Shown: in pieces, positions 24,232 to 33,596 of the stretch | How the letters are laid out: each line of letters starts with the position of its first letter | Position numbering within the stretch: the first letter of the stretch is position 1 | Origin: Hahellaceae bacterium | Lineage (GTDB): Bacteria > Pseudomonadota > Gammaproteobacteria > Pseudomonadales > Oleiphilaceae | Length of the DNA: 64,000 nucleotides | NCBI GenBank assembly: GCA_024234505.1 | Contig: JACKOD010000002.1 | Coordinates: forward strand, 310,001 to 374,000 | Reading direction: 5' to 3' | The notes under the pieces: generated by a model | The model's input: only the letters and a program-made list of their open reading frames with translations | What the model was told of the DNA's origin: nothing | Databases searched by the model: none | Made by a program: the position numbers and the translations under genes

Positions 24232-26466
24232 ATGACAGTAAAAAAATCAACAATTATTTATACCCAAACCGATGAAGCGCCAGCGCTGGCAACCTATTCG
24301 TTGTTACCTGTGATCAGCCGGTTTGCCGCTTCTGCCGGCATTGCAATGGAGACCAGTGATATTTCGCTGGCCGCACGGATTCTCGCGAGCTTCCCTGAAA
24401 AACTGACCGACACTCAGAAAGTGCCCGACGCATTGACTGAGTTGGGTGATTTGACCCAGTCTCCTGACGCCAACATTATCAAGCTTCCCAACGTCAGTGC
24501 TTCTATTCCTCAGTTAACCACCGCGATTACAGAACTTCAGGCACAAGGTTACGATATTCCTTCTTATCCTGAAGATCCGAAAAGTGACGAAGAAAAAGCG
24601 ATTAAAGCACGTTATTCAAAAATTCTGGGCAGTGCCGTCAATCCTGTGATCCGGGAAGGCAACTCCGATCGTCGTGCACCTTTGGCTGTTAAACAGTATG
24701 CACGCAAGCATCCGCATTCGATGGGTAAATGGAGTCAGGCATCGCGCACTCACGTTGCCCATATGCGCAGCGGCGATTTCTACCACAGTGATATCTCAAC
24801 CGTAGTGGAAAAAGCCGGCAATCTCAGAATTGAGCTGGTAGAGCCAAATGGTAATGTTCGTGTTCTGAAAGAAAAAGTACCGGTACTGGATGGCGAAGTC
24901 ATCGACAGTATGTTCATGAGCGTGAAAGCGCTGCGCAACTTCTTTGAAGAAGAAATGGAAGGCGCGCGCCGTGCCAAACTGCTGTTCTCGCTGCATGTAA
25001 AGGCCACCATGATGAAGGTGTCCCATCCTATCGTATTCGGCCATGCTGTGACGGTCTATTTTAAAGATGCGTTCGAAAAGCATGCCGAAACCTTTAAAGA
25101 AATCGGCGTAAATCCGAATGACGGTCTGGGTAATGTTTACCAGAAAATCGAAAGCCTGCCGTTCTCATTGCGCAACGAAATCGAGAAAGATTTGCGTGCC
25201 TGTTATGAGCGTCGCCCGGAGATTGCCATGGTCGACTCAGATCGCGGCATCACCAACCTGCATGTACCCAGTGACGTTATAGTCGACGCGTCTATGCCTG
25301 CCATGATCCGTGCGGGCGGCAAAATGTGGGGTACCGATGGCAAGCTGAAAGATACCAAAGCCGTCATTCCTGATAGCTGTTATGCCACGCTGTATCAGGA
25401 AGTGATCAACTTCTGTAAACATCACGACGCTTTTGACCCGCGCACGATGGGAACGGTTCAAAACGTAGGACTGATGGCGCAAAAAGCCGAAGAATACGGT
25501 TCACACGATAAAACCTTCGAGTTACCTTGCGATGGCGCTGTACGTGTGGTCGATGCGAACGGCAACGTTTTGCTGCAACACGACAATCTGGAGCAGGGCG
25601 ATATCTGGCGTATGTGTCAGACGAAAGACGAGCCTATTCGCGACTGGGTTAAGTTGGCCGTGAACCGCGCCCGTGCCACCGGCATGCCCGCTATTTTCTG
25701 GTTGGACGAAGAGCGTGGCCATGATGCCCAAATGATCAAGAAGGTCACTCGATATCTTCAGGATCACGATACCGAAGGTTTGGTCATCAAAATCCGTACG
25801 CCTGACTCTGCCATTCGTTACACCATGGAGCGTTTACGCCGCGGTAAGGACACGATCTCAGTCACAGGTAACGTATTGCGTGACTACCTGACTGACCTGT
25901 TCCCGATTCTGGAACTGGGAACCAGTGCGAAAATGCTGTCTATCGTGCCACTCATGGCAGGGGGCGGATTGTTCGAAACAGGTGCCGGCGGTTCTGCACC
26001 CAAGCATGTTCAGCAGTTTATGGAAGAAAACCATCTGCGTTGGGATTCGCTAGGTGAGTTTCTTGCCATTGCCGTGTCCTTCGAAGATCTGGCGGCCAAA
26101 ACAAACAATGAAAAGGCGGCCATATTAGCGAAAACGCTGGACGAAGCGACGGGATTGTTATTGGAAAATGACAAATCGCCTTCACGTATGGCGGGTGAGC
26201 TGGACAACCGTGGAAGCCACTTCTATCTGGCCTTGTACTGGGCGCAGGCATTGGCAAAGCAAACTGATAATCTCGAATTGCAGGCCGAGTTCAAACCACT
26301 GGCAGAAGCGCTCAGCGCCAATGAAGCGAAGATTATTGAAGAGCTAAACTCTCAGCAAGGTCATCAAATGGATTTGGGCGGCTATTATCACCCCGATCTT
26401 GAAAAAGTGACCCGTGCAATGCGTCCCAGTGCGACCTTCAACGCACTGATTGACGGCGTAAAGTAA
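24232..26466 (+). CDS. icd: Isocitrate dehydrogenase, NADP-dependent, monomeric type, 744 aa
   Basis: TCA-cycle enzyme converting isocitrate to 2-oxoglutarate with NADPH formation; monomeric form of about 740 residues. Recognised from the start STIIYTQTDEAPALATYSLLP, the NSDRRAPLAVKQYARKHPHS substrate segment, and the KVSHPIVFGHAVTVYFKDAF and LDNRGSHFYLALYWAQALA regions. I chose ATG 24232 because GGGGAAG lies 5 bases ahead and the protein then has family length; an earlier in-frame start at 24052 would add 60 unlikely residues. A strong terminator follows. Confidence 0.97.
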   Translation: MTVKKSTIIYTQTDEAPALATYSLLPVISRFAASAGIAMETSDISLAARILASFPEKLTDTQKVPDALTELGDLTQSPDANIIKLPNVSASIPQLTTAITELQAQGYDIPSYPEDPKSDEEKAIKARYSKILGSAVNPVIREGNSDRRAPLAVKQYARKHPHSMGKWSQASRTHVAHMRSGDFYHSDISTVVEKAGNLRIELVEPNGNVRVLKEKVPVLDGEVIDSMFMSVKALRNFFEEEMEGARRAKLLFSLHVKATMMKVSHPIVFGHAVTVYFKDAFEKHAETFKEIGVNPNDGLGNVYQKIESLPFSLRNEIEKDLRACYERRPEIAMVDSDRGITNLHVPSDVIVDASMPAMIRAGGKMWGTDGKLKDTKAVIPDSCYATLYQEVINFCKHHDAFDPRTMGTVQNVGLMAQKAEEYGSHDKTFELPCDGAVRVVDANGNVLLQHDNLEQGDIWRMCQTKDEPIRDWVKLAVNRARATGMPAIFWLDEERGHDAQMIKKVTRYLQDHDTEGLVIKIRTPDSAIRYTMERLRRGKDTISVTGNVLRDYLTDLFPILELGTSAKMLSIVPLMAGGGLFETGAGGSAPKHVQQFMEENHLRWDSLGEFLAIAVSFEDLAAKTNNEKAAILAKTLDEATGLLLENDKSPSRMAGELDNRGSHFYLALYWAQALAKQTDNLELQAEFKPLAEALSANEAKIIEELNSQQGHQMDLGGYYHPDLEKVTRAMRPSATFNALIDGVK

Positions 26467-26515
26467 CCGCTTAAGGCTGAATGCTCCCTCCCGGGCGCAC
26501 TCAGCCGGTCAATAT

Positions 26516-26550
26516 AAAGCCCGACAAAGATCCTGTTTGTCGGGCTTTTT
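26516..26550. terminator. Bidirectional terminator after isocitrate dehydrogenase
   Basis: Thirteen-base-pair arms AAAGCCCGACAAA / TTTGTCGGGCTTT with a 7-base loop and T/A runs on both sides. It serves both the plus-strand isocitrate dehydrogenase gene and the minus-strand SRPBCC gene. Confidence 0.92.
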
Positions 26551-26572
26551 ATTGGTCGATGATACCGAAGGG

Positions 26573-27013
26573 CTAATTCAGGTAACTTTTTGCCAGTCGT
26601 TTCAGGCCGGCGCTGATGGGCTTTTCTACCGCGAATTTTAACAGCGCACCTAACAAGGGAATGGGCAGTCTGGGTTCAAATTCAATACTGTAGTCCAGCG
26701 TGGTTCGGCCTCCCGCATCACTGAAGCGCATTTGGCCCAGATGATTCTTGAGCGGACTGCCTTTGCTGATTTTATATTCCATAAAGCGGTCGGGGTCGAA
26801 CGCGGTGACCGTTTCTTCGAATGCCGGTGCAGGAAACGCGCTGATACGGCGTACCGAACCAACGCCATTTTTGTTTTCACCACGGCTGTCCGTCACGCGT
26901 TTGATATTGGCCTTGAGTAATCGACCAAAGCTTTCATGATCGGTTAACTGTGCAAACACTTTGCTAACGGGAGCATTAAATGTTTGGGTAATAAATATTT
27001 TTTGCTTACTCAT
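26573..27013 (-). CDS. SRPBCC/START-like ligand-binding protein, 146 aa
   Basis: Small cytoplasmic helix-grip protein of the polyketide cyclase/dehydrase group that can hold a hydrophobic ligand. Typical start: IFITQTFNAPVSKVFAQLTDHESF. The middle strands include GVGSVRRISA and TTLDYSIEFEPR. There are no catalytic residues to point to. It starts 24 bp after the enoyl-CoA hydratase-like gene, so the pair is likely one operon; a role in lipid or acyl-CoA handling is inferred from that. Confidence 0.82.
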   Translation of the reverse strand: MSKQKIFITQTFNAPVSKVFAQLTDHESFGRLLKANIKRVTDSRGENKNGVGSVRRISAFPAPAFEETVTAFDPDRFMEYKISKGSPLKNHLGQMRFSDAGGRTTLDYSIEFEPRLPIPLLGALLKFAVEKPISAGLKRLAKSYLN

Positions 27014-27037
27014 CCTGTTGAGACTCCCTAACGAAAA

Positions 27038-27880
27038 CTATTTGTCGAACGCGGGTTTAATCGGGTGCAAGGGATCAAAATCCGGATCTGTTTTGGTCGC
27101 CTTTGCCTGAAAGCATTTCATCATATCTTGTGGACGAAACATACCTGACTGCCAGGTTGCCATATAACGCAAGCTATCAGATACGCTATGGTCACGGCTA
27201 TAGTTGATCATTTCCTTGCAGCCCGCAACGGCCATGGGGGATTGTTTAGCGATCAGGGTAGCGACTTCCATGACGCCATCCAGCATGGCTTCCTGCGAAG
27301 GATATATCTTATTTACAAATCCGCAGGCTTTGGCTTCTGCGGCATCCATATTCCGCCCGGTATAGGCCAGTTCGCGCACCAGTCCCTGGGGAATCAGGTG
27401 CGGCATGCGTTGCAGTGTGCCCAGATCCGCAGTCATGCCCAGCTGTGTTTCCTTGATCGTGAAATAGGCGTCTTCGGTACAGTACCGGCTGTCACTCGCG
27501 CAGATCAGGTCAACTGCACCGCCGATGCAGCCGCCGTGGATGGCCGTTAATACCGGAATGCGGGCGCTTTCCAGAACGTTAAAGGTTTCCTGTAACTGAA
27601 GGACCAGTCTACGCAGGTTCTCTGCCATGCGAGCCGGCTCTCCTTTGGAGGGCAGGGTGTCTGAGTTGGTAAATACCGCCAGATCCATACCGGCTGAAAA
27701 GTGCTTGCCGGTTGAGGAAATAACAATGACTCGCGCTTCTGCCGCTCGGTTAATTTCGTCGATCGCGGCAGGAAACTCTTTCCAGAAATCGATGTTCATC
27801 GAATTCATCGCTTCAGGACGATTCAGAATAACGTGGGCAATATGGTTTTGGGTGGAAACAGCGAGAGTTTTATAGCTCAT
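27038..27880 (-). CDS. Enoyl-CoA hydratase/isomerase, probable dienoyl-CoA isomerase type, 280 aa
   Basis: Crotonase-fold enzyme of beta-oxidation. Oxyanion-hole region SAGMDL (62-67) and GGCIGGAVDL (117-126). E144 and D152, in KETQLGMTADLGTLQR, stand eight residues apart as do the two catalytic acids of Delta3,5-Delta2,4-dienoyl-CoA isomerase (Glu196 and Asp204 of the rat enzyme). That isomerase, which allows use of unsaturated fatty acids with odd-position double bonds, is my preferred reading. A perfect palindrome 100 bp upstream may be its operator. Confidence 0.85.
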   Translation of the reverse strand: MSYKTLAVSTQNHIAHVILNRPEAMNSMNIDFWKEFPAAIDEINRAAEARVIVISSTGKHFSAGMDLAVFTNSDTLPSKGEPARMAENLRRLVLQLQETFNVLESARIPVLTAIHGGCIGGAVDLICASDSRYCTEDAYFTIKETQLGMTADLGTLQRMPHLIPQGLVRELAYTGRNMDAAEAKACGFVNKIYPSQEAMLDGVMEVATLIAKQSPMAVAGCKEMINYSRDHSVSDSLRYMATWQSGMFRPQDMMKCFQAKATKTDPDFDPLHPIKPAFDK

Positions 27881-27982
27881 GGATTCGATACTCGTTGGGT
27901 TACCGTGTGTCGGTGGTTGGGCAACTGTTCCTGACCAGATGTATGCTTTTGCCGGAACAGGATGATCACGATAAATTCTGAT

Positions 27983-27997
27983 GTTGACAGTGTCAAC
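27983..27997. promoter_or_regulatory. 15 bp perfect palindrome upstream of the dienoyl-CoA isomerase-like gene
   Basis: GTTGACAGTGTCAAC is perfectly symmetric around G27990 and about 100 bp before the start codon. It is a good candidate operator for a TetR- or GntR-type regulator of fatty-acid genes; no such regulator is adjacent. Confidence 0.5.
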
Positions 27998-28038
27998 TCA
28001 TAATTGCATATGTCGAGCCGTTTGCCGTGATTGCCCTG

Positions 28039-28095
28039 TAGCGAGGGGCGTCCTCGCCCCGATGGCTGAGACATCGTAACCGAAAGCGCCCCGAG
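28039..28095 (+). repeat. Intergenic repeat element, copy 3 (shorter, diverged)
   Basis: It contains the hairpin GGGGCGTCCTCGCCCC, then ATGGC-GAG and GTAACCGA-AGCGCCCC, in the same order as the 89 bp elements at 48671 and 49635. It lacks their left half. It lies between the convergent ends of promoter DNA and the antiporter gene, in non-coding DNA. Confidence 0.7.
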
Positions 28096-28136
28096 GACTG
28101 GCTGCCTTCTATGAGGGATTAGAACATATACACGCC

Positions 28137-30635
28137 TTAGGACGCCGTGGGGAGATCAAACATATCCAGTCGTTCATTCGCGGTTTGTTCAAGCGCTGCT
28201 CGAAGTTCAGGATTTTGTTTGAGAAAGGTCTGAAAGTCAGAGCGATAGAGCACGAGTAATTTGCAATAGCCAGACGTCACAACGTCGGCAACGCGGTGCA
28301 CTTGTTTGAGCAAGGCGATTTCTCCAAAAAAGTCGCCGGTACCCAAATGGTAATGCTGATCGGCGTGAAAAACTTCCACACTGCCACTGGCGATAAAAAA
28401 CATGGCATCGCCGACTGAACCTTCGGTAATCAACTGTTCATTTGGCAGTGCCAGTCTGGGATGAAGCAGTGTACTCAATTCTTTGATATGGGCATCGCTG
28501 CACATGCTTAACAACGGCAGGTTTCGTACCAGAAGCTCCGGCGCCATTTCCAGATCCAGCGGGGGGACTGACGCAGTGCGGGTGCTGCGCTGCTCGATTT
28601 CGCTGGACAGCCGATGATAGAGGTCATGGTTAATCACGCCGTCCTCATACAGACTGTGGTAGGCCTTTTCTTCCCGCCACATTGCGCTTTGGGTTAGTTG
28701 GGTTCGTGTCAGATTCAGTGCGTAGTCCGGATATTGGCGTGACAGAGCCTGCAATGCATTGCTGGCCAGCGTGTGCCTTTGTTCCAGATAAGGTTCTAGT
28801 TGATTACAGATATCGTTGCTGAGCATCGCACGCAGTTTGTCGAGGTTACTTTGGCGTATTTCCTGTAGCGCATAATGTTGTGCATGTAACTGGGCAAACC
28901 GCTCGGAAAGTCGCGTGGCCAGCGGGCGAGTCACACCGAATTTAAGCTGCAGGTGAACTGCCATTCGTAGCATCCAGTCGAAGCCGAGATTCAGCTCAGA
29001 TTGCATCCGGTACCCTTCCACGCCCCGACTCTTCAAGGCATCGCTAAGCTCATCAATCTGATGGGTCAGGTTTCGGAAGATTTGAGGTTGGAGTAATCCC
29101 GCACTGAACTGTCGGAAATAATGATTACGTTCCATTGCCGCCAGCATGCCCAGACCCGCCACCTGCCAGTCATGTGTCGCGACGTTATTTTCCTGAGATT
29201 GATTACGCTCGAAGGATCGGCTTTGTGTCCGGTATGTGCTGACGACTTCCGCAAGCACGTCCGTATTGACGCCCTGCCGTAATCCGATGGCATCTATTTC
29301 GTCTGCGATTTTGTCCAGCGCGAGTTCGATAGCGCGGTTGTGCACGACTTGCTGGACCGGTGTCAGATTACCCAGCCCGAGCCACTGAATGATCAAGCGG
29401 GTCGTGGTGGCATTGACGGCCAGTGTGAACATCACAAAGCCGGAAACAAGCACCACCACAAAATGGCGGGTTTCTTCGCTGTAGTCCGGGTTTTCTGCAA
29501 CGGCCAGCGCCAGCGCCAAGGAAACCGCGCCTCGCAGCCCGCCCCAGCACATAACCGCTTTGTAGGCTCGACTGACCGGTTTGCTCAGGCCAATCCTGGC
29601 CAGGCCGGATAACAATCCGAAAGTGATAAATGCCCGCGCGACCAGCGCACTTAGAATAATGGCAAACAGTCCCGCAAGTTCCTGGGCGCTGATTTGTTGC
29701 ATGAGTCTGGGAATGGCCATGCCGACCAGAATAAAGATGATAGAGTTGGCCCAGAAACCGACTTGTTCCCACAGGTGTTCCATATCAAACCAGTGGCGCG
29801 GTGTCAGTAATGAGCGACCGATGGAGCCTGCAACGAGGGCGGTGGTGACTACCGCCATGACGCCGGAAACATGCAGGTAGTGCTCCGAAATAATAAAGGC
29901 CAGATAGGCTGTGCAAAGTGAAAGGGTAATGTTGACCAGAATCAGCCGGGAAAATTGTGCCATCAACCAGCACAAAACCCGACCGAAAAAATAGCCGGCC
30001 AGAGTGCCGCCTGCGAACACCCAGATAAAGGCACCCGCAGCGCCCGTCAGGGTAGGTTCCGCGCCGCCCGCGATCATGGCGGCCAGCAGCGTAAAGAGAA
30101 CAATAGCAGTCGCATCGTTAAACAGGCTTTCTCCTTCGACCAGAATCGAAAGCCGTTTTGGGGCGCCCACTTCTTTAAAAATGGCCACGACAGCCACCGG
30201 ATCGGTTGCCGAGCAAATGGCGCCAATCAGCAGGCAAACCAGTAAAGGGAGAGGTGTTGCCCAATGAACGGCGTAACCCACCATCACCGTTGAAACCAGC
30301 AAGCCAAGAATAGCCAGCATCAGAATGGGGCTGATATCAGAGAGCAATCGTCTGACGTCAATACTCAGGGCCGCTTCAAACACCAATGCGGGCAGAAAAA
30401 CAAAGAATACCGCTTCGGACGTAATTTCGAGATTCTTGAGAGCCGACAGAAAGTCACCCAATGGGTTTAATAGCTGGCTGCTCGCCAGCCAGGGCTCTAT
30501 CAGACCCAGCAACATGCCAACGCCGGCCAGCAAAACGGTATAGGGAAAGGCGAGCTTGCGAGCGGCAGGCAGCATCAGTACGGCAAACGCCAGCAGTCCG
30601 GTGATGCCAAGAACTGAAACCCATGTTGCCGACAT
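28137..30635 (-). CDS. Na+/H+ antiporter (CPA1/NhaP type) with cyclic-nucleotide-binding domain, 832 aa
   Basis: Inner-membrane cation:proton antiporter with about 12 helices in the first 420 residues (PYTVLLAGVGMLLG, ICSATDPVAVVAIFKEVG with the conserved Asp, WGGLRGAVSLALAL). A long helical cytoplasmic region follows. The C-terminal cyclic-nucleotide-type domain (about 690-810) contains GSVGDAMFFIASGSVEVFH and GTGDFFGEIALLK. I chose ATG 30635, preceded by AGGAGAG; the longer frame from 30701 adds 22 residues without a ribosome site. This architecture resembles sperm-type NHE and some bacterial homologues; gating by cAMP or cGMP is inferred. Confidence 0.9.
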   Translation of the reverse strand: MSATWVSVLGITGLLAFAVLMLPAARKLAFPYTVLLAGVGMLLGLIEPWLASSQLLNPLGDFLSALKNLEITSEAVFFVFLPALVFEAALSIDVRRLLSDISPILMLAILGLLVSTVMVGYAVHWATPLPLLVCLLIGAICSATDPVAVVAIFKEVGAPKRLSILVEGESLFNDATAIVLFTLLAAMIAGGAEPTLTGAAGAFIWVFAGGTLAGYFFGRVLCWLMAQFSRLILVNITLSLCTAYLAFIISEHYLHVSGVMAVVTTALVAGSIGRSLLTPRHWFDMEHLWEQVGFWANSIIFILVGMAIPRLMQQISAQELAGLFAIILSALVARAFITFGLLSGLARIGLSKPVSRAYKAVMCWGGLRGAVSLALALAVAENPDYSEETRHFVVVLVSGFVMFTLAVNATTTRLIIQWLGLGNLTPVQQVVHNRAIELALDKIADEIDAIGLRQGVNTDVLAEVVSTYRTQSRSFERNQSQENNVATHDWQVAGLGMLAAMERNHYFRQFSAGLLQPQIFRNLTHQIDELSDALKSRGVEGYRMQSELNLGFDWMLRMAVHLQLKFGVTRPLATRLSERFAQLHAQHYALQEIRQSNLDKLRAMLSNDICNQLEPYLEQRHTLASNALQALSRQYPDYALNLTRTQLTQSAMWREEKAYHSLYEDGVINHDLYHRLSSEIEQRSTRTASVPPLDLEMAPELLVRNLPLLSMCSDAHIKELSTLLHPRLALPNEQLITEGSVGDAMFFIASGSVEVFHADQHYHLGTGDFFGEIALLKQVHRVADVVTSGYCKLLVLYRSDFQTFLKQNPELRAALEQTANERLDMFDLPTAS

Positions 30636-30883
30636 ACCCGTCTCTCCTGTGTGTCTTAAGTGTGATGGTTCGAAATGGCTTTGATTTTCAATAGCAAACA
30701 CTAGTTATAGCAAACTGCAGCGAACAAGCGTGCGATGGAAGAACAATAAAACCGGAAAGTGAGCAGAATCCGTAATAAAACCGAGACTGGAACACAAATA
30801 TTTTACGTTTTGTCGGGGCCTGGTGAACTATAGTTAACGCTTAAACTACTTTGTAGAGCATTTGAAACACTGACATTGACCTG

Positions 30884-32755
30884 ATGATGAATTGTTCGCT
30901 CATGCGTTTATGCTTTTTGGTGACAGCGTTTTTTTGGTGTTTTGTGAGCACGGCCTTCGCCGAAGAGGCAGCGGGTATTTCCAGTGTGGTTAACCAGAAA
31001 GACCTGGGTCGCTGGATTCTTTATCTCGAAGATACCTCCAGGCAGTTAGGTATTGACGATGTAGAGCGATTGGATGACAGTCGATGGCAAAGAAACCGGG
31101 GGCAGTTAGTTAACTTTGGTTATACCGGTTCAGCTTATTGGTTCAAGCTCTCACTGCGAAATGACCGTAATGAACCACAACCACAGATTCTCGAAATTGG
31201 CTACGGCGTGCTGGATCACCTGGATGTCTATGTGGTGAAGCAAGGGGAGGTTTCGAACGCCTTTGTGATGGGAGACAAACTGCCTTTTTTCGAGCGCCCC
31301 ATACAGAACCGGCACTTCCTGATACCCTTGCAAATTGCACACAATGAGACGCAGGAGATTTATCTGCGGGTAGAAACATCAAGTTCGGTTCAGTTGCCCA
31401 TCATGCTCTGGGACGAATATCGTTTCTATCAGGTAGATCAGGCGAGGATGATTTTTCACGGCATCTATTTTGGTATTGTGCTGGTAATGATCATCTATAA
31501 CCTGTTTGTTTATCTGGCCATCAGCGAACGAACCTATTTGCATTATGTTTGCTGCATCTTTTCCATGGCGATGTTTCTCGCCGCCCTCAACGGCCTGACC
31601 TTTCAGTATCTTTGGCCGGAAGCGACCTGGTGGAATGATCAGTCGATTGTCTTTTTTCTTAATGCGGTCGTACTTTTCGGAAACCTGTTTTCGCTGCGCT
31701 TTCTCACCATTAAGCCCAAGACTGACTATTGGTTGAATCAGTATCTGGCCGGCATGGGCGGAATGGGCGCAGTCTTTATGGTTTCCAGCCTGATACTGTC
31801 ATACCGCATAATGATTTCCTACACAATTATTCTGGCTATGCTGGCTTGCGTCAGTCTGATATTGATTGGTGCCTGGCGCTGGCATAAAGGGCAGGTTTCA
31901 GCCCGGTATTTTACTGTGGCGTGGTTTGCGCTGCTGTCTGGTGGAATTGTGTTGGCATTGAATAAATTCACAATTCTTCCGCAGAATATCTTTACCGAAA
32001 ATGCCACGCAAATTGGTTCGGCGGTAGAGATCATTCTGCTGTCTATCGCGCTGGCTGATCGGCTGAACCATGAAAAACGCAAAGCCTTTGCAGCGCAACA
32101 GCAGGCACTGGATCTGGAAAGAGAGGCACGGGCGGTGCAGTCGGAATATCTCGAGGCGCAGCGCAATGCCAACCAGCTACTCGAACAACGTGTGCATGAA
32201 CGCACACAAGAGCTGGAGAAACTGAATCTGAAACTACTGGAACTTAGCAGCACCGATGCCTTAACCGGTTTGAAAAACCGGGGCTATTTTGATGAAGCAT
32301 TTCAGCACGCCTGGTTATCAGCCTATCGATATCAGCAACCGATGGCGCTGCTTATTCTTGATATCGACTTTTTCAAAGTTATTAATGATCGATACGGTCA
32401 CTTGATCGGTGACGAATGCCTTAAAATGGTTGCCTCCCACTTATTGGATCTGGTTGCCCGCCCGCAGGATCTGGTCGCCCGCTTCGGCGGGGAAGAATTT
32501 GTAGTCCTGCTGCCTGACACGCCTGTCGAAGGGGCAAGGCAGGTGGCAGAGAAAATAAGGCGTAATATTGAACAAATGCCGTTTCAGATTGCGACGGAGA
32601 CGATTAATATCTCCGTGAGCGTGGGCGTGAATGTTGTGACACCGAAAAGCCCGGCGGGTAAGGAATACTTTTTTGAAAAGGCGGACGAAGCCTTGTATAT
32701 GGCCAAGACTCGTGGCCGTAATCAGGTCTGCGTGGCGGGTGAATGGAGTGAGTAA
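30884..32755 (+). CDS. 7TMR-DISM diguanylate cyclase, 623 aa
   Basis: Makes c-di-GMP in response to an outer signal. Signal peptide (about 1-26), periplasmic 7TMR-DISMED2 domain (about 45-180; SAYWFKLSLRN), seven membrane helices of the 7TM-DISM type (about 185-390), a coiled coil (about 395-450; EREARAVQSEYLEAQRNANQ) and a GGDEF domain (455-620). The active site is RFGGEEF (about 532-538), intact, with DIDFFKVINDRYGH before it. An RxxD inhibitory site is not obvious. The next gene starts right after its stop: a solute-binding protein, now interrupted by an IS. That gene may once have fed it a signal. Confidence 0.92.
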   Translation: MMNCSLMRLCFLVTAFFWCFVSTAFAEEAAGISSVVNQKDLGRWILYLEDTSRQLGIDDVERLDDSRWQRNRGQLVNFGYTGSAYWFKLSLRNDRNEPQPQILEIGYGVLDHLDVYVVKQGEVSNAFVMGDKLPFFERPIQNRHFLIPLQIAHNETQEIYLRVETSSSVQLPIMLWDEYRFYQVDQARMIFHGIYFGIVLVMIIYNLFVYLAISERTYLHYVCCIFSMAMFLAALNGLTFQYLWPEATWWNDQSIVFFLNAVVLFGNLFSLRFLTIKPKTDYWLNQYLAGMGGMGAVFMVSSLILSYRIMISYTIILAMLACVSLILIGAWRWHKGQVSARYFTVAWFALLSGGIVLALNKFTILPQNIFTENATQIGSAVEIILLSIALADRLNHEKRKAFAAQQQALDLEREARAVQSEYLEAQRNANQLLEQRVHERTQELEKLNLKLLELSSTDALTGLKNRGYFDEAFQHAWLSAYRYQQPMALLILDIDFFKVINDRYGHLIGDECLKMVASHLLDLVARPQDLVARFGGEEFVVLLPDTPVEGARQVAEKIRRNIEQMPFQIATETINISVSVGVNVVTPKSPAGKEYFFEKADEALYMAKTRGRNQVCVAGEWSE

Positions 32756-33133
32756 ATGGAGCTTTTTTCAAGCAGGCGTTTTTGGGTGCCACTACTACTG
32801 TGTCTGACGGGCATGTCGACAGCCAATGCCGAATCCCTCGCGATCGGAATTGAAGAGGCGAATAATATGCCTTTTGAATATGTCGACGAATATGTCCAGT
32901 TAACCGGTTTTCATATTGATGTCATCAATTCAGTCGCCAAGGCACTGGGCTGGCAGGTGACCTATGAGCGTTTGCCGTGGAAGCGTGCCATGCTGGCACT
33001 GCAACACGATGCGCTGGATGCCGTCTCCTTTGTGGCGAAATCCAAGGATAGAGAACGCTTTGCCCTTTTTCTGCCCGATAACATTTTACCGGAATTCGCG
33101 AAAAGCCCCGTCGTTCAGGGCGGGGATGAATAG
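32756..33133 (+). pseudogene. Solute-binding protein gene (SBP family 3), truncated by IS605 insertion
   Basis: The N-terminal half of a periplasmic amino-acid-type binding protein: signal peptide (1-25), GFHIDVINSVAKALGWQVTYERLPWKRAML (about 47-76), then RERFALFLPDNIL. From about residue 112 the frame runs into the IS left end and stops at 33133. Family members are about 250 residues, so the second half is lost. It starts directly at the stop codon of the diguanylate cyclase gene. The sequence beyond the IS (34851-34983) does not clearly restore the frame. Confidence 0.8.
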
Positions 33134-33158
33134 CGCGGACACGATAGTGTCCTGATTG

Positions 33159-33575
33159 TTAGTGGGGCGTTTGTTGCTGCTCGATATACTGCCGAATGAT
33201 CTCAATCGGCGCTCCTCCGCAACTCCCCGCAAAATAGCTGGGCGACCATAGCGCGCCACCCCATAGCTTCTTCTTAATGCTTGGATAGTTCTTTTTTCGG
33301 ATAAGAAGACTGGACACACCTTTCAGGCTGTTAACCAGTTTCGACACCGCCACCTTGGGCGGATATTCCACTAAAAGATGCACATAATCATCCTCGCCGT
33401 CGAATTCCACCAACTCCGCTTCAAAGTCTGAGCATACACTGGCGAAGATTTCTTGAAGGTCTTCCAGAATGGCTTTTGTGAATACGCCGCGGCGGTATTT
33501 CGTCACAAAGACCAGATGAACATGCATCTTAAAAACGCAGTGTCTGCCGTGCCTAATATCGTTGTCATTGCTCAT
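33159..33575 (-). CDS. tnpA: IS200/IS605 transposase TnpA, HUH motif altered, 138 aa
   Basis: Y1 single-strand transposase (Y1_Tnp). It starts MSNDNDIRHGRHCVFKMHVHLVFVTKYR; I prefer ATG 33575 to the longer frame that overlaps tnpB. The nucleophile region RQYIEQQ (Y130) is present. The metal-binding motif, normally His-hydrophobic-His, reads Y64-V65-H66 (codon TAT for CAT). Loss of the first His should cripple cleavage, so the element may be unable to move by itself. Length is otherwise full. Confidence 0.92.
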   Translation of the reverse strand: MSNDNDIRHGRHCVFKMHVHLVFVTKYRRGVFTKAILEDLQEIFASVCSDFEAELVEFDGEDDYVHLLVEYPPKVAVSKLVNSLKGVSSLLIRKKNYPSIKKKLWGGALWSPSYFAGSCGGAPIEIIRQYIEQQQTPH

Positions 33576-33596
33576 AGACCAAAGTATGATTGAATC

